From: Isoetes taiwanensis
Lineage: Eukaryota > Streptophyta > Lycopodiopsida > Isoetales > Isoetaceae
Direction: 5' to 3'
NCBI GenBank assembly: GCA_021234155.1
Contig: JAJEKV010000002.1
Span: 22,161,726 to 22,225,725, forward strand
DNA: 64,000 nucleotides
Shown: positions 44,801 to 56,036 of the stretch, piece by piece
How the letters are laid out: each line of letters begins with the position of its first letter
How positions within the stretch are numbered: the stretch's first letter is position 1
The notes under the pieces: generated by a model
What the model was told of the DNA's origin: nothing
The model's input: the letters and a program-made list of their open reading frames with translations, nothing else
Databases searched by the model: none
Position numbers and translations under genes: made by a program

Positions 44801-46306
44801 AGTGCTTACATCCCGCAATTGAAACTGAGATCAATTAACATTAGGGAGTTCTTAATTTTAAAAAGAAGGTAGACCAGTAACGGTACCAGAAAAACAAACC
44901 TTTCTTGATTTCTTGTGAAAAAATGCTGTGCTTTTTTAACGTGTTTGTTTTAGAGTGATTCCATATTATGGTAATCTTTCATAATATGATTTTTTGGAGG
45001 ATGACTTTTAATCATAACTCCTATATAGGCATAAGTTATCAGTCACTTGCAAATGAAAAAATAAAAGAAAATGAAAACTTCATTATTAAGGCTAATAGAC
45101 ATTTTCCTTAGATAAAGCAAGTTGTCTACTACTTATATTCAAAATTTTAGGTCAAAATTCATTTCCCTACAAAAGTTAGAGATTTGATTTGGAAATATCT
45201 TTCTGGAAACCAGTATTAGTTCATAAAAAAAGAAACAACAGTTTTGACTCTGTCATGTTCAAACAATTCTATCTCCCTTCTCAGACATCGGATTGAGGTG
45301 CAGTTTTTTGTGTTTTACTCTCTAACTCGTGAAAAAAATGAAAAAAATAATGAAAAAAATCATAAAAATCTTCTTACCGAGATAGTATTACTTTATCTAA
45401 ATGTGAAGCAAAACAAACTTGACTCCATTGCTTTTACCTAAGTGTAACTCTCATAAACGGGGACCAATAGATTTTAAGGTATTTTTCCCATGCAATATAA
45501 CTGCCAATAGATTTTTAGGTATTTTTCACATGAATATGACTGCCATATATTAACATGTAAGAAGGGTTTGACTGATTATTGAACCTTTGATTTTATATGA
45601 ATTTTAAAGCAAACAGTGCAAATGCACCTTTTCTCATACATTATGTGACGACTCTAGTGTTAAACCCTAAAGAGCAATGTACTGGTAAACCTGGCTATGG
45701 CACCCGCAGTTGAGAATGTAGGACCTGGCTATGGCGGTCTTCTGAAAAAAAGAATTTGAGCGGCGCCGCCATGAAGAGGCAAAGAAATATTTATGCCATA
45801 TAGAAATGACGTAATATACAAGTAATTTGCAGTAAGATTTATTACGTATCATATGAATCTTCGCATTCTCGCTTCCGTCAGCCAACATTCCTCTTGCTAC
45901 TAGGATATGTAATCTGTAGCCTGCAACCTGCTGCATACCATGTAATGTATTCTCCCATATCTCGTGCATGTCGGGAGTTAGTAAGAGAATTTGCAATCCG
46001 CCCTTAAGAGCTGGATAAATCGATAATTCGAATTTTGCTCGGATATATTGATTTGGAATTTCAAAAAAATTGCTCGTTAGACCATCATTCTTCCTCTCAC
46101 CCCTGACGCGAGTAGGATGTATTGGCAGTATCATTTTTCTAAGCTTTCAAATCCCTTAACCCATTTTTACATTTAATTGCTATCTTCCATACGAGTTAAG
46201 AATTCCAAAGAAATAAGGAAATTGAAACAAAACACTAATTATAGGCATTCTAAAGAAACGGTGAAATTGAAACAAACACAATAATCACTAACCTGAAGAT
46301 AGCTAT
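41820..46306. other. 4.5 kb AT-rich region without recognised genes
   Basis: No open frame with a recognisable domain. A diverged duplication is visible: a block at about 43760-43840 (CATGATAGGCAATATTTT onward) has a related block about 350 bp later (44100-44190). The phrase CTGGCTATGGCGG recurs at 42948 and 45727 and, with CTCTTGCTACTAGG at 42166 and 45888, hints at a second shared repeat. The minus-strand frames 42910-43170 and 45667-46134 are unassigned. Confidence 0.4.
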
Positions 46307-47863
46307 TGTGACGCTCCTTGCGCTATATACGACAGCCCGACGTATACATCGAAGGACCTTCCCCATCCAACGACACCCGTCGTATGGACCCTCTATCTAA
46401 CTCGCATCTGGGGTCCAGACGATCGAGTAGAGGACACATAGGTGTCATTCCGTCCCGTCCTCTATGGGTTCCCTATGTCAGCGGAAGCAAAATATATAAC
46501 ATAAGCACTAGCAATAATAACAACAGACTACCTCGAAGGGTAGTGATAATCCATCTAACCATGTCATCAAATACAACAATACAATGAATGCATCAAATAC
46601 ATCAAATAGAGGTTCCTACCCAGGGCTCAGACTCAAGGGGGAGTCGACTGACGGCTGGGGACCTCCAGATAGAACAGACCGAGTTATGGCAATGACTTGG
46701 GCTGGCAATAGACAATGGCTAGGGTTGACCACTCCATCCGCCCCTCCTGTGCATACTTTTCAGATAGGCTAAATCAGGCTCTGACGTGACTGTAACCTGC
46801 CGGAGACGTAATCCCATGGTATCACCCAACGAGACTACTCTGGGTTGCATCTCCCTGGTCCGATGAGGTAGGAAGGGTTGCATCTCCCCCTCCCGTAGTG
46901 CAATGGCTCCATCAGCAGCTAGAGGATCGTGGCGACACACGTCCGTACCCGACTGAACTCCCCAAAACAAGAGCCAAGCCGACACTTGCAACTCTTGAGA
47001 GTCAGGGCGACACCATTGACCCAGGAAGTGTCAGACCCATACCCGGTCTACACGAAGTGACCGACTATGAGCCTAGCCCGCTATGGGACCCCAGTAGCCG
47101 CGCTCAGCAGGGTCCTCCCTCCACTTTGCCACTGACCCCGTTGTGTGGTGCTCAGTCACTCCATAGCCTCCATAGCCAGGTGGGCTCTATGCACAGGCCG
47201 CATAATAATGGGAACTAGTGGGTCTAAACTAGGAGCATCATCCACTAGTGGCTATTAAGTCTCTACCCCCCTTCCCAATACACAAGAGGTGTAAATATGA
47301 GATCAACCAACATCATATCAACATAATCTTGATAATAAAAGAGAAGAACAACTAATCATAATCATACATCTAACCTATAGTTAGGGTTCATTGATTTGGG
47401 TTCATGTTCAGAACAATAGGTTCTAGAATGGCTCTACTGCAATACGAGAATCTATTTGAAATACCTGCTCCTGACGCGCTGCCGCTAATTCCCTGGTTCT
47501 CCATCTCTGGCAACTGTTGTTGCAACCCAGGCTGTCGAAGACGGTCTTCAAGTCGGAGCTCTGATCGCGAACTGGTGGGTCTGAGGTTGGTGGAGCCAAA
47601 AGTGGCTAGGGTTTAGGGTTTAGCCTTTTATATGTTAGGGTTTACATGAGTGCCACTTGGCTTCTATAGGTGCATCTATGTGGCGGTATGCCTATAAGGT
47701 GAGGCCATGTGGAAATGGCTTCTTACCTTAGGTTGGCTAAGTTATAGATAACTTAGTCATTACCCCCACATTGGTCGTATACATGTCTAGGGATGTAGAA
47801 AAGTATGGTGACGTGGCCGTAAAATATACGTACGTATGCCGTATATTTTAGGGAAACGTCACA
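46307..47863 (-). repeat. 3' LTR of the chromovirus
   Basis: A 1,557-bp block with inverted ends TGTGACG/CGTCACA. On the minus strand it directly follows a polypurine tract (47864-47876), as a 3' LTR must. It is GC-richer than its surroundings. Small open frames inside show no recognisable domain and are probably fortuitous. The matching 5' LTR is not found before the window ends. Confidence 0.8.
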
Positions 47864-47876
47864 TTCTCCCCCCCTT
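47864..47876 (-). other. Polypurine tract of the chromovirus
   Basis: On the minus strand AAGGGGGGGAGAA lies immediately before the LTR start TGTGACG, the expected priming site for plus-strand DNA synthesis. Confidence 0.85.
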
Positions 47877-48627
47877 GGGTTAATGCTGTTCTCATCATTA
47901 CATAAGGTGAACCTGCATCACATATCACAACACATATGCACCAGAACACTTCAATTTTATTACAATTATGAATTATTAATGCCAATTACATCAATATAAT
48001 TGTGAAGCTATAATCTCATTCTGAAAATTTATATAGCTCCAACAATTTATTTATTTAAATTTATTTATTATGATAGATTATAACATTCATAGAGTTTTAT
48101 AACATAATGAAATGTTATAACTCCTGTTTTTGTCATGACGCGCTCCCTCTTGACAATCCCCTCTCTTCTATTGGCCCGCAAGAGCACATCATGTTAGTTT
48201 AATTAGTAATTTGTGGTTTTGTAAGGGTACACCCCCTTTTATTTTAATTTAACCTACATGAATGCAACATTTCCCCGGCGTAGGGAGAGGATGCTTCCCC
48301 CATAGTGGCCGTGGAGATGCGTGCTATCATGCCTAAGATGAATGCACGACTAATACCTACACCTTTCGTCACCCTTGGCGTAGGAGGTGGCTTCTCCTTA
48401 ATAGCCATAGACTATAGGTGGTTCCCTATTATGCACCTATCCATGACAGTTCTAGGACTTATGCATGCCTAATTACTTATAGGGATGACATCATGGCGTA
48501 GGGAACGTTAAAGGTGATCCCATCATCGCCCATGATCTCATGCTTAACCTACATGCGTCTTGGCTACACAAAGGTGATTGCGTGGACTCTTTGAGCCGTC
48601 AAGGTCGTCGCTACTTAATGCCTGCGC
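47877..48627 (-). other. Non-coding segment between pol and the 3' LTR
   Basis: About 750 bp after the chromodomain stop. It holds no recognisable frame. Short blocks recur (GGCGTAGGGAGAGGATGC, GGCGTAGGAGGTGGC and GGCGTAGGGAACG on the plus strand), so it looks like a locally repetitive 3' untranslated region. Confidence 0.5.
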
Positions 48628-49206
48628 TCACCTTGCCGAATCATTGCTGACGATGACCGTGGCGAGCTGGCCTTTGCATTGCTCCATAAACTGTGGGTAC
48701 TGCTTCTCAAGATCAGATTTAAGTACCCATGTCGCGTCTTCCACTGGCAAGTGTCTCCACTTGACCAAATATTGGAGGAACTGAGATCTCCTTGTTTTCT
48801 TATATGCCTTGTCAAGAAGAGCTTCTGAGACGATCTCAAGTTGTTCTTCGGTCATTTCCAACAAGGTTGGAGTCTCCAATATTTCCTCCGGATTAGGAGT
48901 ATGCTTTTTCAAAAGGCTTACGTGGAAGACTTTATGAACCTTCAAGTGGGTGGGGAGATCCAATTTATAGGATTGGTTACCTATTCTCTGAATAATTTTG
49001 AATGGTCCCGCCCACCTTGGAGCAAGCTTCTTGCAATTTCCGATTCTGAGCTTTGCTTGTTTAACTTTTATCTTAAGCCAAACATTATCCCCTACTTGAA
49101 ATTCTCTTTCGGTTCTATGCTTATCGGCTATGCTCTTTTGTCGACTTCTTGCTGCCAATAAATAGCCTCTAACTTCATCAACTAATTGCTGCATATCAGT
49201 CAACAT
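48628..49206 (-). CDS. pol: Chromovirus integrase C-terminus with chromodomain
   Basis: 192 residues. The integrase C-terminal (GPY/F-type) region reads [20 protein letters not shown], then [15 protein letters not shown] chromodomain (about residues 130-180) follows: [20 protein letters not shown], ending QYPQF. Chromodomains direct integration to heterochromatin. The frame overlaps the end of the main pol frame by 7 bp in a different phase, so a small indel split one original pol frame here. Confidence 0.88.
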   Translation of the reverse strand: MLTDMQQLVDEVRGYLLAARSRQKSIADKHRTEREFQVGDNVWLKIKVKQAKLRIGNCKKLAPRWAGPFKIIQRIGNQSYKLDLPTHLKVHKVFHVSLLKKHTPNPEEILETPTLLEMTEEQLEIVSEALLDKAYKKTRRSQFLQYLVKWRHLPVEDATWVLKSDLEKQYPQFMEQCKGQLATVIVSNDSAR

Positions 49207-51704
49207 TTGTTGAGAAACTTCAACCTTGTGTCTGGTGTTAGAGATTGATAGCCATAATTTATCATGAAGGGGAACATTTGCGAGGATTCCTGCTTGGTAC
49301 TGTTATATGCAAACTCTACCAAGTAAATATAGTCACCCCATTTTGACTGTTTATTCCATACATAGTTCCTCAACATGTCTTCTAATATTCGATTGGTCCG
49401 TTCCGTTTGCCCATCGGTTTGGGGATGATATGCTGTACTCATGGACATTGTCTCGATCGTGTTGAAGAAATCCTTCCAGAAGGCACTTATGAACTTAGGA
49501 TCTCTATCAGAGATGATTTCCCTTGGCATCCCATGCAATCTAAATATTTCCTTTGCAAAAAGCAAGGCGGTATCCAAAGCTGTATCGGTGGTTCGATACG
49601 GCAAAAAGTGAGCCATCTTTGATAGCTTGTCGACCACAACCATTAAGGCATCATGGCCTCTTGGTGTTCTTGGGAGTCCGGTTATAAAATCCATGCTCAC
49701 AACTTTCCATTTAGCATTTGGCACTGCCAAGGGTTCTAAGGTCCCTGGAATTCGGAGTTGGTCCGCTTTTGTTTGCTGGCACAATTGACACTGCCGAATA
49801 TAGTTGGCGATGTTCCTTTTCATGCTTGGCCAGAAGTAACTACTTCTTATCTTGAAGTAAGTTTTCATGAACCCCGCGTGGCCGGCTATTGGGCTATTAT
49901 GAGTATCATGAAGAATTAATTTCCTTACTCCCGATGCCTCTGGGACGCAAAGTTTGTCCTTGTAGTATAAAAGATTACCTTCCTTTTTATATCTTTTATA
50001 AGCTTCTTTTTCTTTGTCTGTCCTTGCTTCTTTGCAAAGACTAGCCCATATTTCCTTGAATTCCTTGCTTGAAGGCAAGACTTCTTCAATCTTTTTCCCG
50101 AATTCATTGGACAAGGTGGAGATGGCATTGCAATGCACTCGAGTTTCCAATGGTCGGCGAGAGAGTGCGTCGGCAACCACGTTTAATTTGCCTGGCTTAT
50201 AGACTATCTCGAAGTCATAATCTTCGAGGAATTCCATCCAGCGTCTTTGCCTCAAATTGAGGAGTGGTTGTGTGAAAATGTATTGGAGGCTCTGGTGATC
50301 AGTATCTAACTGAAATTTCCTACCAAGCAAATAATGCCTCCAAATACGAAGAGCTCTTACAACAACTAGAAGTTCTTGATCATGGGTTGGATAACGTTGT
50401 TCAGCGTCATTTATCTTCTTAGAATCATAGGCTACCACTCTTCCTTCTTGCATGAGAACTCCACCAGTTGCTACTAGCTTGTCCTTGTTTGGATCTGGTA
50501 GGGTGAGCACTGGTGCTGTTGTTAAGGCTTCTTTGAGCTTTTCGAATGAAGCTTGAACATTCTCTCGCCAATGTGCCCCCCAATCTTTTACCTTTTTATT
50601 CTTGGTAAGGTCCGACAAAGGAGATGCCCACTTAGCGAAGTCCTTTACAAATTTGCGGTAGTAACCTGCTAAGCCAAGAAAACTTCTTACTTCCGAGACA
50701 TTCTTTGGTGCTGGCCAATCCACTATGGCTTCTATTTTTACTGGGTCCGTTGAGATTCCCTCTGTTGTGACCATATGCCCCAAATATTCCACTCTACTTG
50801 TTGCAAAGTGACATTTGGAAAGTTTAGCGTACAAACGATGTCGTCTTAGCTTTTCTAATACCCTCCTCAAATGTACGACATGTTCTTCCATAGACTTGCT
50901 ATAAATTAGAATGTCATCGAAAAATATGATGACAAATTCATCTAGAAAGTCCTTGAAGATGTCATTCATCAGGCGCATGAACGTTGCTGGAGCATTTGAT
51001 AGACCAAAAGGCATGACTGTGAACTCATAATGCCCGTGCCGCGTTCTGAAGGTGGTCTTATGGATATCCTCCTCCTTGATTCTTATTTGGTGATAACCAG
51101 ACCTTAAATCAATCTTTGAAAAGAGCTTTGCTCCTTGGAGCTGGTCCATTAGATCATCCGCTCTTGGCAATGCATATTTGTTCTTTATCGTTTGCTTGTT
51201 GAGCTGACGATAGTCAATGCACATCCGTAGACTTCCGTCTTTCCTCTTGACGAAGAGGATGGGTGCACCAAAAGGTGATACACTTGGCCTAATGAACCCA
51301 AGCTCTAACAATTCTTGCAGTTGCTTTTTGAGCTCAGCTAGCTCAGGTGTGCTCATCTTATAGGGGGCTTTGCTAATTGGTTTTGCATCTGGTGCAAGAG
51401 TGATTTCACATTCGACACCTCTGTAAGGCGGTAATTCTCGGATTTCATCCGGAAATAGGTCATGAAATTCTTTAATTAACTTGCCAATTGCCCTAGGTAA
51501 TTGTTTCAAATTTTCATCCTCCTTCTTATTCTTTTCGTTTGGGTCTATGGCTTCTAGCCTAAGGATATAATCAACCTCATCCTTGGAGATGCATTTACGC
51601 AATTGCTTTAATGACATGCACTGCATTATTGAGGCAATTTTCTTACCTTTGACCAAAAAACGTTTGCCCATTAGGTGCCATGATTGATATCTCGTGTTTA
51701 TCAC
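49200..51704 (-). CDS. pol: Chromovirus (Ty3/gypsy) pol: RT, RNase H, integrase
   Basis: 834 residues on the minus strand. RT (about 110-290): [45 protein letters not shown] and the catalytic FFDDILIYS. RNase H (about 380-510): [18 protein letters not shown] and ADALSRRP remain, but the segment that should hold the first catalytic Asp (TDAS) is deleted, leaving [11 protein letters not shown]. Integrase (about 590-830): an HHCC finger ([14 protein letters not shown], then [10 protein letters not shown]), Asp in [10 protein letters not shown], Asp in SDRDPKF and Glu in TDGQTERTN, so the DDE triad is complete. The protease side is in another frame because of a shift near 51690. The RNase H deletion makes self-replication unlikely. 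Confidence 0.93.
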   Translation of the reverse strand: MINTRYQSWHLMGKRFLVKGKKIASIMQCMSLKQLRKCISKDEVDYILRLEAIDPNEKNKKEDENLKQLPRAIGKLIKEFHDLFPDEIRELPPYRGVECEITLAPDAKPISKAPYKMSTPELAELKKQLQELLELGFIRPSVSPFGAPILFVKRKDGSLRMCIDYRQLNKQTIKNKYALPRADDLMDQLQGAKLFSKIDLRSGYHQIRIKEEDIHKTTFRTRHGHYEFTVMPFGLSNAPATFMRLMNDIFKDFLDEFVIIFFDDILIYSKSMEEHVVHLRRVLEKLRRHRLYAKLSKCHFATSRVEYLGHMVTTEGISTDPVKIEAIVDWPAPKNVSEVRSFLGLAGYYRKFVKDFAKWASPLSDLTKNKKVKDWGAHWRENVQASFEKLKEALTTAPVLTLPDPNKDKLVATGGVLMQEGRVVAYDSKKINDAEQRYPTHDQELLVVVRALRIWRHYLLGRKFQLDTDHQSLQYIFTQPLLNLRQRRWMEFLEDYDFEIVYKPGKLNVVADALSRRPLETRVHCNAISTLSNEFGKKIEEVLPSSKEFKEIWASLCKEARTDKEKEAYKRYKKEGNLLYYKDKLCVPEASGVRKLILHDTHNSPIAGHAGFMKTYFKIRSSYFWPSMKRNIANYIRQCQLCQQTKADQLRIPGTLEPLAVPNAKWKVVSMDFITGLPRTPRGHDALMVVVDKLSKMAHFLPYRTTDTALDTALLFAKEIFRLHGMPREIISDRDPKFISAFWKDFFNTIETMSMSTAYHPQTDGQTERTNRILEDMLRNYVWNKQSKWGDYIYLVEFAYNSTKQESSQMFPFMINYGYQSLTPDTRLKFLNKC

Positions 51705-51772
51705 AATCGATCACTGCTTTAGCTGGCTTTAAGAATTCCATGCCAACTATGAGATCATATTTTTCAATATCT

Positions 51773-52427
51773 TTATTTAAGTCTATCTAGGGATGCTCCC
51801 AGGGATTGGGCTTTGTGGCTAAAGGTTCCACGACAGTTTCGCAATCTTGAGAATTCTATGGGCGCCTCAAGTTTGTTATATTCAGGTTAGTTCTTTGACA
51901 GATTGGATTTACAGGAAGGGATTGTGATGATAATGCCGAGCTAGGGACATCCAAATGCGGAGATATATTATGCACCGGACTTTAGAGAGGAGTTTGGCGG
52001 CTGGGCTTGTTCTAAGCCTAGCCAACTTGAGGATGACCGTATTTTCCCAACAATGCAGCATTGCATCAAGATCCCTCTTAGTGTCGGACGCGGATCGTAG
52101 AGGGCAGTGAGCAGTGGCAGCTCTTTGGATCAGTGTGGCAGGCTTTTCTACAAAAATATGTCTCTTTATCTGGTATATTTTCTGTTATTTGTGAAAGTTT
52201 TTGTGCTTAATTTTACCAAGCCATAACAGGGCTATCTGATTTGCTAAAATATTTCCAATCTAACTCTTAAGGAGTTCTGAATAAGCATAGCTTATGGGAA
52301 GCGAAGATGTTGAGGTATGCTCCTGTAGTAACTTCCCATATTGTTGATGCATGTACTCTTTTATTCTGATAATATAAAAATGGCACCTTCATGGTGTCAC
52401 CTTGCGTCCAAAAAAAAAAAAAAAAAA
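51773..52427 (+). mobile_element. 5'-truncated LINE inserted in the chromovirus, with TSD and poly(A)
   Basis: About 640 bp on the plus strand ends in a run of 17-18 A after CACCTTGCGTCC. It is flanked by copies of ATATTTTTCAATATC (about 51758-51772 and 52427-52441), a target-site duplication of about 15 bp. The duplicated target encodes the DIEKY residues of the host protease region, which reads on as YDLIVGMEFLKPAKA beyond the insert. The insert carries only decayed LINE 3' sequence. It is younger than the chromovirus copy. Confidence 0.85.
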
Positions 52428-52435
52428 TATTTTTC

Positions 52436-52813
52436 AATATCCATGACTTCAGTCCCCATGTTCAAATTTGCCCCGCTCAATGTTATATCAAAGTTCACTC
52501 TTTTTCCTTTTGTATGGCGTATTGCTCCACTTGCCATGCTCACTGGTCTGGGATTTGACTTGAGGATCTTTGTTTTGAGTAGCACTGCCATTCTAGGAGA
52601 TGCGAAGTTGCGGGAGCTTCCTGTGTTAATTAGGACTCGATAGGGTTTATCATCTATAATGCCCTCTGCTGAAATGACAGTAGATTGACTCTCCTCATTT
52701 TTGGTTAATTCTACACTCACCTTCGATGAAATCTTGGGCCTCCTCCTCGTCGACGTCAATGTCTGTTGGGGAATCCCATCCTTCAAGATCTGCCATAGCT
52801 GCTTGCATGACAA
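52436..52813 (-). pseudogene. Chromovirus protease region, split by the LINE insertion
   Basis: The frame carries YRVLINTGSSRNFAS, the retroviral-type aspartic protease site, but with Asn-Thr-Gly in place of the usual Asp-Ser/Thr-Gly. It continues to TEVMDIEKY, where the LINE interrupts it. The remaining part of the domain lies on the other side at about 51695-51772 ([19 protein letters not shown]). It overlaps the end of the gag frame in another phase, which may be a normal gag-pol shift or a mutation. Confidence 0.8.
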
Positions 52814-53282
52814 AAGGACACTCGTGAGTGCGATGTCCTGGTTGGAAACACCTGAAGCACAACTTTTTCTTTATACATTCGTCCCTTTTTTCCTTAGGTA
52901 TGCTGTTCAAAAATTGCTTCACAGACTTTCCCGCCGAGGGACCTGCTGTATAAGGTTCCTTAAATGGTGTCTTTTTGTCATTTTTACCCTGGTACTGTTG
53001 TGCTCTTTCCTGTGCAGGGGTTGACGCTTTTTGGTTGAAGCTACCTGTTGCTTTCCCTTTGTCGTAATACGACTGTCTTTGCGTTGGGTTTTGCGGTGTC
53101 TCCTCTAGACTCAAAGCCTTATCCTCTGCTTCCCCTACTGTCCGGGGGTTTATTGCACGGACTAATCTTTTGATGTTGCTATTAAGCCCCTCTATATAGC
53201 CATCAACTGCCTGACTTTCTGATATCCTGGGAACATTTAACCTTAACCTCATAAACTCCTCTGTGTATTTGGCTACAGACAA
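52695..53282 (-). CDS. gag: Chromovirus gag, C-terminal part with zinc knuckle
   Basis: Starting within the gag domain (VAKYTEEFMRLRLNVPRI, then VDGYIEGLNSNIKRLVRAIN), the frame runs to a CCHC knuckle CFRCFQPGHRTHEC (near residue 145) that binds RNA. An acidic C-terminus follows. The N-terminal gag half is in another frame at 53307-54068; the two are separated by 24 bp containing an in-frame stop and a shift. Confidence 0.88.
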   Translation of the reverse strand: MSVAKYTEEFMRLRLNVPRISESQAVDGYIEGLNSNIKRLVRAINPRTVGEAEDKALSLEETPQNPTQRQSYYDKGKATGSFNQKASTPAQERAQQYQGKNDKKTPFKEPYTAGPSAGKSVKQFLNSIPKEKRDECIKKKLCFRCFQPGHRTHECPFVMQAAMADLEGWDSPTDIDVDEEEAQDFIEGECRINQK

Positions 53283-53306
53283 ATTCCCTTGGTCCAGGCG
53301 GTAGAA

Positions 53307-54068
53307 CTATTGTATCTGACGGCTAGTATGTGAGCGTGGCACGCAATGCTTACGGAAAGCCTTGCTGAAGGTTTTGAATCGACAATTGTTTCTCCTTAGC
53401 CTATTTGACTTTGCATACCCCTTCCACCATATGCGCGCTGGTCCTATCAAGTTGGCGGTTGCTACCTTGCCAATATCTTTGTCCTTCATGTCATATGAAT
53501 TCCCGAATTCTTCCATCTCATCTAGCCAAGCTTCAGCTTCCATTCCTGATCTGTCTTTCCCTGAAAATTGTCCCAGCTTGCGTGTTTTCCAGACATTGCT
53601 CATTGCACTGTCTATTTTCTTTTGATAATCCTCTGCTCTGCGGTGCTTGTGCCTGCTATGTAAGCTGTCTGAACTGCTGTCAGAGTCACTATCTGAGCTA
53701 TCGTCCGAGCTGTCATCTGAGCTTGAACTCGAAGAATTTTGGTATCTTCTAGTCCTTCTCTTTCTCTTGTTGTGTCCGGACGACTGTGCGGCAGGTTGTG
53801 GTTCTGGCTGATTGTTGAGTTGATGTTCCTCTTCCTGAAGAGGTGGTTGTTGTGGCCCATACTCCTCCCCTCGAATGAGTGGGATGACAATCTGTACCAA
53901 TTCGCGCATCTGCCTGCCCATTTCTACCAGGCGTCTGTTTATCTCTGCTGGTGTCATCTCGACCTCCTGTGCTTCTCGGCCGAATAAGTTTCTTGGTGCC
54001 CAATTAGAGGCTTGGCCTTGACTTCCTTGATTCTGTGAAGTGGTTGTGAAGTTCCTGGCTGCAAACAT
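53307..54068 (-). CDS. gag: Chromovirus gag, N-terminal part
   Basis: 253 residues. A Gln/Pro-rich start is followed by a basic patch (NKRKRRTRRYQNSSSSSS) and a Ser/Asp run (residues 115-140). The gag core begins with VWKTRKLGQFSGKD and EAEAWLDEMEEFG, typical of Ty3/gypsy gag. It is separated from the C-terminal gag by a frame change near 53300. Upstream, on the same strand and only 186 bp away, lies the stop of protein X. No LTR or primer binding site intervenes. Confidence 0.85.
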   Translation of the reverse strand: MFAARNFTTTSQNQGSQGQASNWAPRNLFGREAQEVEMTPAEINRRLVEMGRQMRELVQIVIPLIRGEEYGPQQPPLQEEEHQLNNQPEPQPAAQSSGHNKRKRRTRRYQNSSSSSSDDSSDDSSDSDSDSSSDSLHSRHKHRRAEDYQKKIDSAMSNVWKTRKLGQFSGKDRSGMEAEAWLDEMEEFGNSYDMKDKDIGKVATANLIGPARIWWKGYAKSNRLRRNNCRFKTFSKAFRKHCVPRSHTSRQIQ

Positions 54069-54253
54069 TAATCAAGGATGTCTGTTATGTACTATGGTTA
54101 CTAAGATATAATTGCTATGGTATTTATCTTACTCGTTGAAGAACTTATAGCAAAACACTTAAAATCATAATAAGAAAATTACATATTTGATCTCAAAATT
54201 TGAGTTCAAGAATACTATTTTAAGATATATCTAAATTCTGAGGTCCTTGGGCT

Positions 54254-55740
54254 CTAGTGCTGACGTCGACGTTCGGGTTTGAAGTGCTCCTTAATGTCTT
54301 TGAGTTTGAGGCCATGGCCGACGTTTCGTAACATGTTCCATGTCGAATGTCCTTCAAGTGCTGGAGCTATCTTTTTTCGGGGCAAGTCATGTGTCATGTG
54401 TCCATCTCGAAGGTATCCCGAGCAAAATCAAGATAATGCAAGGCCACAGATCTCCTAATTAGAATTATGTGGTCAATGTTTTCGCGAAGTTTAGAATGAG
54501 CCGCGAAGCCGGAGAGTGCTGATAGCAAGTAAACTGCCTCTTCTCCTCTGTGGCTAAATTGCTTGTGAAAAACTACTATTTGGCCTTTAGTGAGCGAAGG
54601 AAGATAGTAGCATAAAGCTTTTCCCATGCCGGCTGCCGATCCGGACCCTTTCCTCATGGCTGCCTGACCCAGTATTTCTATCGCCATCAAGTCATCATGA
54701 TCCTTCTTCATCGATATGGCACTATCAAGGTTAATGTGACAGCCCCTCAGAGTTTGGCCCCATGATGAGGTGGCTTGCTTGGGTTTGGCTATGCTCCCAC
54801 TCTTAAACAGTCTTGCTTGAATTACCTGAAACTCATCCTCATCTGGAAGATCTTGGTGCTGCATTCGATGCTTGATAAAATCATATGCTTGTATGTCGGT
54901 GATGTTCTGTGTGGTATGGGTCTCCTTTTCAGCTATCTCTCTTGGAAGCTCCTGCTCTGAATAATCGATGAAGTCATCGTTGTAAGCATCAATGATGATA
55001 GCCAGGAGTTCATCCAAGCGGAGACCTTGATCAATGCAGTACGGTAGGTGTAAGATATCATCTGCGAAAAGGTACTCCTCCCCTTCGATAATAATTGGCG
55101 TAAGAGATGTGATTCCCACTTGGGGAGCTGTTGCCTTTCTTGGGAGGTCTTCTGTGGTCTTGATGTACTTCTCCAACTGTTTGGCTAATCTGGGTTCATT
55201 TTCGAAGTCATAGACTTCTTCCTCATAATCCTCTTCTTCCTCCTGATGTTCCGCCGATGGCCCCTCGAGAAGGTTCGACTTGATGTGCATTTCTTCTAAA
55301 TATGGCCTAGCTGCCCTCGTATTCAATGGTGCTAGATCAAGGGGTCGCACTGACGGTTCCCCTGTCCTGTTTAATGCCTGATAATGCAAAAAGATTGCTA
55401 AGGCTGCTTGTGGTGATAAATATTTGTGCCCTTGAACCTTGCATGTCATGTATGTGGGCATTCTTTCTGTCCTTTTTATAATTGTTTTCCTTGATATATG
55501 GCTCAGTGCTGCCGTGATAGCTTTTAGAGAGATCCACGTTCCGATTTGTCCTTGAAGTCTTACTTCCTGGCTTTGGAGCTCTTGATTGTATCGAGCAAGG
55601 ATATCTTGATAATAGAGTGTCCTGGATATTGTCTCATTCAAATCAAAGGTATGCTGAAATACTTGAAATACCTCGTCCATTGGTGCTTCCCTGATATGCT
55701 CTGAGTTGCAGTACCATTGAACAAATTCTGTAGGCGCCAT
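54254..55740 (-). CDS. Protein X, unrecognised roughly 490-residue protein (module locus B)
   Basis: I do not recognise this family. From the ATG at 55740 (MAPTEFVQWYCNSEHI) the frame runs about 448 codons to a stop at 54394. A frameshift there hides a C-terminus that continues to 54254 and matches copy A (MTHDLPRKKIAPALEG, basic end RRRQH). Visible parts: a helical N-terminal half, a hydrophobic-helix block (SPQAALAIFLHYQALNRTGE), a strongly acidic centre (EEEEDYEEEVYDFENEP) and a conserved C-terminal block (GKALCYYLPSLTKGQIVVFH, then ALSGFAAHSKLRENIDHIIL). No zinc finger, protease, polymerase or transposase motif is seen. A TATA box and telo-boxes lie about 105-145 bp upstream. The ORF start further upstream, at 55854, overlaps the TATA box and is not used here. 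The acidic centre next to a histone-like partner invites a histone-chaperone idea, but that is speculation. Confidence 0.75.
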
Positions 55741-55841
55741 GGAACTATACAAGGTGCGAATAAAAGCTGTGTAATGGAATAAGGAGTATGAAAAAAATCG
55801 CCTAAGTGAGCTTCTTGTGGCTTGAAGTAGGAGGTGAAGGA

Positions 55842-55886
55842 TATATATACTCAAAACGGCGTTTAGGGTTTCATTCTAAACCCTAA
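55842..55886 (-). promoter_or_regulatory. TATA box and two telo-boxes of protein X copy B
   Basis: On the minus strand TATATATA (55842-55849) lies about 105 bp before the ATG at 55740. Upstream are AAACCCTAA (55862-55870) and, on the opposite strand, a second AAACCCTAA (55878-55886). The TATA-to-ATG distance matches that in copy A. Confidence 0.65.
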
Positions 55887-56004
55887 TTTTTCTAATGTTT
55901 ATGTTTGGTTATGTTGAGTGGCTCTTGGGGCTTGGAATTCACATAATCCCTTAGTGCCCCTTTATTTTAATTGTTTGTCATTAATATGGCAAGTTAGTCT
56001 AGGC

Positions 56005-56032
<28 letters not shown>
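56005..56032. repeat. (A)28 run
   Basis: A plus-strand A run following AGTCTAGGC. It may be the poly(A) tail of an old retroposon and one edge of the DNA that split module locus B. No matching duplication was identified. Confidence 0.8.

Positions 56033-56036
<4 letters not shown>

Noticed and set aside
46318-47616. Several GC-rich open frames of 60-106 codons.
   Set aside because: They fall inside the chromovirus LTR on both strands, without domain similarity.
54254-54700. Resemblance of the protein X C-terminal block to an H2B-H2A histone doublet.
   Set aside because: Spacing of helices is suggestive (a VYLLSALSGF stretch, then HIILIRRSVAL), but identities to H2A or H2B are too few and helix lengths do not fit. 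Only a structure or profile search could support it.
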